Assembly: GCA_023213395.1 (NCBI GenBank)
Contig: CM041465.1
Span: forward strand, 151,783,741-151,847,740
Reading direction: 5' to 3'
Length of the DNA: 64,000 nucleotides
Source: Cycas panzhihuaensis
Lineage: Eukaryota > Cycadophyta
In this document: positions 59,331 to 64,000 of the stretch, one piece after another
Numbering within the stretch: the stretch's first letter is position 1
Layout: each line of letters starts with the position of its first letter
The notes under the pieces: model-generated
Told to the model about the DNA's origin: nothing
The model's input: only the letters and a program-made list of their open reading frames with translations
Database searches by the model: none
Made by a program: the position numbers and the translations under genes

Positions 59331-59639
59331 TAACATCTAATACATCTACCATTAAAGCAAAATTGATATTAAATCTCATCCTTGACTTCTATTTACCTTC
59401 CATCTTAGGTAATTGAGCTTTAGCTATGGTTTTCAAATATTACTTGGAAACTTTTTGATAAGTGGAGCAACCTTATGCTACATCTTTGACTATGACTCCT
59501 AAGCATCTTCATACTTCTTCTTTTCAATTTCTTTCTCCTTCTTCAACTCAGTTTTAAGTGTGATAAATTATTATCTTAAAGAATTATTTCTAGGTTATTC
59601 TTAATCCATTTCCCTTTTAAAGTGTTTAGGTCCTATCTT

Positions 59640-60530
59640 GATTTGAAACTTATTTCTCTACATCTTATAAGATAACATCATGAGTTTTTTGTACCTTTTT
59701 AGATGCCAATTCATATACATGGTACACTTTGCTCTCTTCACTATATCCAATGAGGATACACTAGGAACTTTTATTATTAAACTTTAGGTTTTTTTTCTTA
59801 GAACATATATATATACCATGCTTTTAAATATTCTAAGATGGCTAACAATAGGTTTACATCCTAACCATTCTTTTTTAGGTATTTTACTCCATACAACTTT
59901 AGTCATACTTATATAGCTAGATAAGCTACTGTATAAATAACTTTTACCTAAAAGATATTTGAGAGATTCTTTACCTTCTTCATTGACTTGCCCTTATTAA
60001 CTAATATTCTATTCATCCTCTAAGCTACTTCATTTTATTGGGGAGTATATTCAGTTGTCAATTGCTTCTTCATACCATGATCCTTGCAAAATTAGACAAA
60101 GGCTTTAGAGGTGTATTCTCCCCCACTGTCTAACCTTAGTATTTTAATTCTTTGTCCACTTTCACTTTGAGCTCCCTATAAAAGTTAGAGTGGATTAGGC
60201 TCAACTTTTCAATTGCTTTCTAAGCCTTGCCTTAAGTGAACTTTTCCCAATGTTACTTTCCATAAATACAAGGTTCACAAACTCCCTTTTCTACCTTGAA
60301 CTTTGGGAGACCATACGCCATGTTTAATTTGTTCACCAAATGAAGGCCAGAGAAGTGTAAATGTCCTAATCTTTCATGCCATAATTGAATTTTATTTTAT
60401 ATGTTTATAGTCAAATACACTCTTTAGTTTATAGACTTATTTAATATCCTATAAAGATGGTTATCCCATACACCTTTTATGAACATCTTTCCATGATGGT
60501 CACTAATGATAGCACTCTCATCTTTCGAGA
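59640..60530 (-). pseudogene. pol: Copia-F pre-integrase and integrase, broken
   Basis: The pre-integrase zinc region reads LWHERLGHLHFSGLHLVNKL, YGLPKFKVEKGVCEPCIYGK. The integrase core has GENTPLKPL or, in the next frame, DSGGEYTSKAFV, then HGMKKQLTTEYTPQ, a stop, NEVA and RMNR. The C-terminal part continues to about 59700. First Asp region degenerate. Confidence 0.82.
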
Positions 60531-60538
60531 GTATACTC

Positions 60539-60836
60539 TGAAAAGGGTTAATGACATAAGGTCATTACATTAGTTGATTATTTCGAAAAAGGGTCTTAAG
60601 TGAACTTTAAATTAGATCACTTAAGTGAAATGCACTTTCATGTGCATTATGTGTAATTTCATTTCACCTAACCCAAATGCTCCCTCTCTCAATATAAAAG
60701 TAAAGCTCAATGGAGGAGATTCATTCTTTACCTCCCCATTTTGTGAGAGCTACTTTCTTTCTCTCAAGTCTCTCTTGCTCCCATGTTTGCCTTTGTGTTT
60801 AGTGCATGGAGATGAAGGATAGATCCACTCTTTTCA
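60539..60836 (+). repeat. Copia-G 5' LTR
   Basis: 298 bp, TGAAAAGGGTTAATGACA to CCACTCTTTTCA. The first 25 bases resemble the Copia-A/H LTR start. A TATA-like AATATAAAAGTAAAG lies at about 60694-60708. Confidence 0.85.
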
Positions 60837-60838
60837 TG

Positions 60839-60850
60839 TGGTATCAGAGC
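60839..60850 (+). promoter_or_regulatory. Primer binding site of Copia-G
   Basis: TGGTATCAGAGC, exact initiator tRNA-Met complement, two bases after the LTR. Confidence 0.95.
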
Positions 60851-62845
60851 TTGCTTCCTTCATATTCCCCACTTGCACTTGCAATGGAGCCATCACTTCC
60901 TTCTCCCCACAATCCATGTGGTGAAGGAGATTGTGAAAGTGAATTTAGAAATATTTTCAAGTTATTATGATAGCATATTTTGTATTGTTTTCCTTTCCTT
61001 TCTCTTTGAAGGTTTGGAAGCATAATACAAGGAGTTGTAAGGCCCAAGGATTCCAACTTTGCTGGCCATTCATGCTATCCCATTCTTCTTTTCTTTTCCT
61101 TTTTGTCCATTTAACAAGGGAAATGTCAAAATTTTTCCAAAGATTTAGAAGAATGATTGTAAGGAGTTTTACCCATTTTTAAAGAATTTTGAGCCATTTA
61201 AAATATCTATCATTGTATGCTCTCACCTTGCCCATATTGGGATCCTGGTGATCAAAAAATGATGGAAATTTCATATGGTATCATGTGTTAATGAGAGATT
61301 AGAAAGCTGAAATTTTTGCAGAAATTTAATTTGATTGCTGAACTTCACAGGTCTGCAAAATCTTCTACAAAGATCCAATTGAAGTGATTCCAATTGTCAA
61401 AGATGGGTCTCTGAGTCTACTTTCTAGCACAAAAACTGACACCTAATTTGGATGCCGTATGAGGAAGTTATTGCTGTTTTAGTGAACAGCAGTTATTTTT
61501 AGTAAGAATTCTGGAAAAATATAATTTCCTAACTTTGCGGGGCTGTCAAAAATGTTCCAGAACTCATTTGGACCTGATTCCACTTTCTGAAGATGAAGCT
61601 CTGAGTCTAGTTTGCAGCACAAAAATTGGCACTCCATTTCGACATCGTGGGAGAAAGTTATTGCAGATTTAGTGAAGAGTACTTTTTTTGTATTAACAAA
61701 AAAAAAAAAATGAAGAAAATTTCTTCCTTTTTATAAGGCTTAAAAGCCCATTGTAAAAGTGAGAAAAAAACACCTGGATCGGAGCAATATCCGGTGTCCT
61801 CACTCACTTATTGAGCATTGCATTTCAGCACTCTAAAATCACTCAAAGCAAGCACTCCAAAGACACTTCAAGCAAGCACTCCAAAAGCACTCCAAGCAAG
61901 CATTATTTTTAGTTAAATGTACGTTTGATGCAATTCGATAATCTTTTCACTCTTCCTAAAAGGAATGCATCACGTACGCTATTTTCCGCCATCTTGTACC
62001 TGTTCACACACTCACCAAGGTTGAGATACCTTGGTTGGCAGAATGCCGTGCCATAAAGGAGGTGTGGGTTTCAAGTTGGGTCTGGACTAAACCGGAATAT
62101 TGGTGAGGTTTGGTTAGCCATACCATCGTGCCTCAATCAGGGATCATCCTGATAACCAACCGGGAAAACTGAAACTTTAATACAAGATTAAAATACACCC
62201 GATCCAATATCCATCATAGCCATGGGTATGCACGTACCACTCTTTAGAGGAGGTATATAGCTGCTCATTGGTGAACTGGGTGAGGATTGGGAGTACCGTC
62301 TGCTAGACTTGGATTTCATCACCAAGCACGATTGGTGTATCGCGGGTGAAGGCCAAATTAATTCTACTAGAAGCCTAGGCATCCTTCAACAACCTCAACT
62401 ACACGTTGGACACAAGTTAGAGGTTATTGGGTTGATTACGCATCCTACATTCGAGCTTCAAGTTGTGTAAACCTAATGATGTCAACTTCTACATTGGCCT
62501 ACAATCTTGTATATTGATCACTTACTTATTTGTAAAAGTGATCCATAGTGTAATCACAATCATAGTGCTTCTCATATTCTGCGTCCAAAGTTAATATTTG
62601 CCATAAGTGTTAGTGGCCAATTTTTATCATAGTTCTTCTCATATTCTGCTGCGTCGGGTTAATATTTGTCACAAGTGTTGGTGACTTTTCTCTAAGTTGC
62701 TCCCTTCATCTTTGAGCAACCATTCTCACTTCTTCTTCCTTCTTCTACACTACTTCATTACATTTCCCATTTGTAAATAGTGATCGGTCATTTATTACCA
62801 TCACTTTTATAGTCCTTGTTCATTTCTTCCCTTCTAAAAGACACA
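60851..62845 (+). other. Leader of Copia-G with a 190 bp-period direct repeat and the conserved block
   Basis: No gene. Imperfect direct repeats: CTGAGTCTACTTTCTAGCAC (61411) and CTGAGTCTAGTTTGCAGCAC (61601), both followed by AAGTTATTGC and TTTAGTGAA. The conserved block is at 61985-62395, homologous to 53795-54190 in Copia-H. Confidence 0.82.
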
Positions 62846-64000
62846 ATGTCTTCACAATTCAAGCAAAATGTGAACCGCATTCTAAAAGGGAAAGAAAATT
62901 GGGACATGTGGTTCATCGTGTCGAAATGCCGCAAAGTATGAAGGTCTATGGAGAGATCACTTACAACCTACACCACTGCTGCATTCTGACTACCACAATC
63001 GCTTCAGCAGGAGGTGCTCCAACCGCTCCCATCAAGGCGTAGCTAAACGCCAATGGGAACTTGATGATGATAAAACTGCAGGATATCGCTTGTCACCGAT
63101 TATTCCCTGCATAATCTCATTGATGAAGCCGTACATGATACAAAGATGGAAAGTTCTTGAAGTTCTTAAGAAGAACTTTGACACTAAATCAGACTTAGAA
63201 TTTGTTCACTTAGTCAAGATGAACAAATTGAAAATGCAAAAGGATATGAAAGTGAGATAATCAATCTCCTTCATCCAATCAAGCAAGCCATTGATAAAGA
63301 TTTTAAAACTCAATGCATTACATGGGATTTCTTAATTCACCATGTCTCCATATCCCGATTATAAAATCTATTGGGAGTCTTCAATCCAGGGAACTTTAAA
63401 GACCCTAAACTTTGAGGATCTTGTCGATAAGTTCATTGAATTTGATAAGACCTTTGATACCAACTTTGCCACTACATCGATCCAATTGATGTGCTTTTGA
63501 AGTGGAAGAAGATCTTTGTTACACCAAAATCAAGGTCAATACTCTCAGAGGTGGTAATTCCCAAGGAAGAGGAAGAGGTAGACAACAAGGACAACGTCCT
63601 CTTAGTCAACAGCTCCTCAATTCCAACAAAATAGCCTCAACGCCAAGGGCAAAATAATCAACCCGGACCTAGATCCAAGAATCGAGATAATCCAAATTCT
63701 AATACTTGACCGAAATCAAACAATCGTGTGCCAAAGGTGTAATAGAAGAGGACATTATGCCAAAAATTACGTAACTACCACCAACAAACTATCAAGTTAT
63801 CAATACCATGGTGCACATAATGTTGATAATACTTCTCTTGAAGATGCTTTTGGTGGAACGCAATTTGCTCATGCACACCTTCAAAGAATTGGGACCACTT
63901 CATCAAATGTTGTTGATAGATCCACTAAGTATATTGAGGCTCATTGTGGCTATGCTTATTCACTTTTGCCTTCACCACTTGGAGTTGCAAATAGTGCTAC
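62846..64000 (+). pseudogene. gag: Copia-G gag, partial at the window edge, broken
   Basis: ATG at 62846, then MSSQFKQNVNRILKGKENWD, with CAA at codon 4 where Copia-A and H have TAA. The N-terminal domain shows frameshifts near 62920 and 63070. Later parts read VLEVLKKNFDTKSDLEFVHL and FKTQCITWDFL. The knuckle near 63727-63776 reads CQRCNRRGHYAKNY, with the last Cys changed to Tyr by one G-to-A step. The end, with SPLPSPLGVANSA-like residues just before the protease, is cut by the window. Confidence 0.87.

Larger units (their letters stand above)
56770..60538 (-). mobile_element. Copia-F: Ty1/copia retrotransposon, 5' end lost beyond Copia-G
   Basis: On the minus strand, visible from right to left are the pre-integrase region, integrase, reverse transcriptase, RNase H remnants, polypurine tract and a 1.04 kb 3' LTR. 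At 60538 it is cut by the start of Copia-G, so gag and the 5' LTR should lie right of the window after G. One of the most eroded elements here. Confidence 0.8.
60539..64000 (+). mobile_element. Copia-G: Ty1/copia retrotransposon, 3' part off-window
   Basis: 5' LTR, perfect tRNA-Met primer site, 2 kb leader and gag, running off the right edge before protease. LTR start, leader block and gag are clearly related to Copia-A and H but more distant from both. It is inserted in Copia-F; the predicted target duplication, TACTC (60534-60538), should recur after its 3' LTR. Confidence 0.9.

Noticed and set aside
60625-60822. 65-residue ORF after a possible TATA box
   Set aside because: Lies wholly within the Copia-G LTR; no homology recognised.
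60839-60850. Possible tRNA gene pieces at TGGTATCAGAGC and related sites
   Set aside because: They are primer binding sites next to LTR ends; no cloverleaf around them.

Overview
The window looks like plant nuclear intergenic DNA made almost entirely of decayed, nested LTR retrotransposons. I see no host gene, tRNA, rRNA, CRISPR array or prokaryotic feature. The plant assignment rests on Ty1/copia and Ty3/gypsy pol domains in plant-typical order, initiator-Met-tRNA-type primer sites (TGGTATCAGAGC and close variants) and a plant-mobile-domain (PMD) gene. The species is not determinable; the layout suits a seed plant with a large genome.

Layout from left to right. (1) Copia-A (+) enters from the left edge and runs to its 3' LTR, which is split by (2) a 14 kb Tat-like gypsy element T (5509-19470, LTRs about 2.58 kb, TSD CTTGT/CTTGC). 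The Copia-A LTR resumes at 19471 and ends at 19563. (3) Copia-A sits inside the 3' LTR of Copia-B (-, 19564-30634), whose reverse transcriptase is in turn split by (4) chromovirus C (-, 21119-27153, TSD ATCAA). (5) Copia-B itself abuts the 3' end of a further copia, J (30635 onward), which carries a long inverted repeat around an AT microsatellite. (6) Copia-D (+, 33203-38201, TSD CTATG) lies inside a fragment of an F-type LTR. (7) Copia-I (+, 39227-47517, TSD AAAGA/AAATA). (8) Copia-H (-, 48000-55846, TSD AGTTT) is a second member of the Copia-A family. (9) Copia-F (-, from 56770) is cut at 60538 by (10) Copia-G (+), which runs off the right edge within gag. Between elements are AT-rich stretches with nothing recognisable.

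How the parts fit: the complete copia elements keep the order LTR, tRNA-Met primer site, leader, gag with a CCHC knuckle, protease, integrase, reverse transcriptase, RNase H, polypurine tract, LTR. All reading frames are broken, mostly by changes that look like C-to-T or G-to-A transitions. Element T is the odd one. It keeps gag and a Tat-style protease, has no visible reverse transcriptase or integrase, carries an antisense, apparently intron-containing PMD gene in their place, and ends with a stand-alone RNase H. Two members of the A/H family share the same two disabling stops, which suggests they were copied from an already defective source by proteins supplied in trans.
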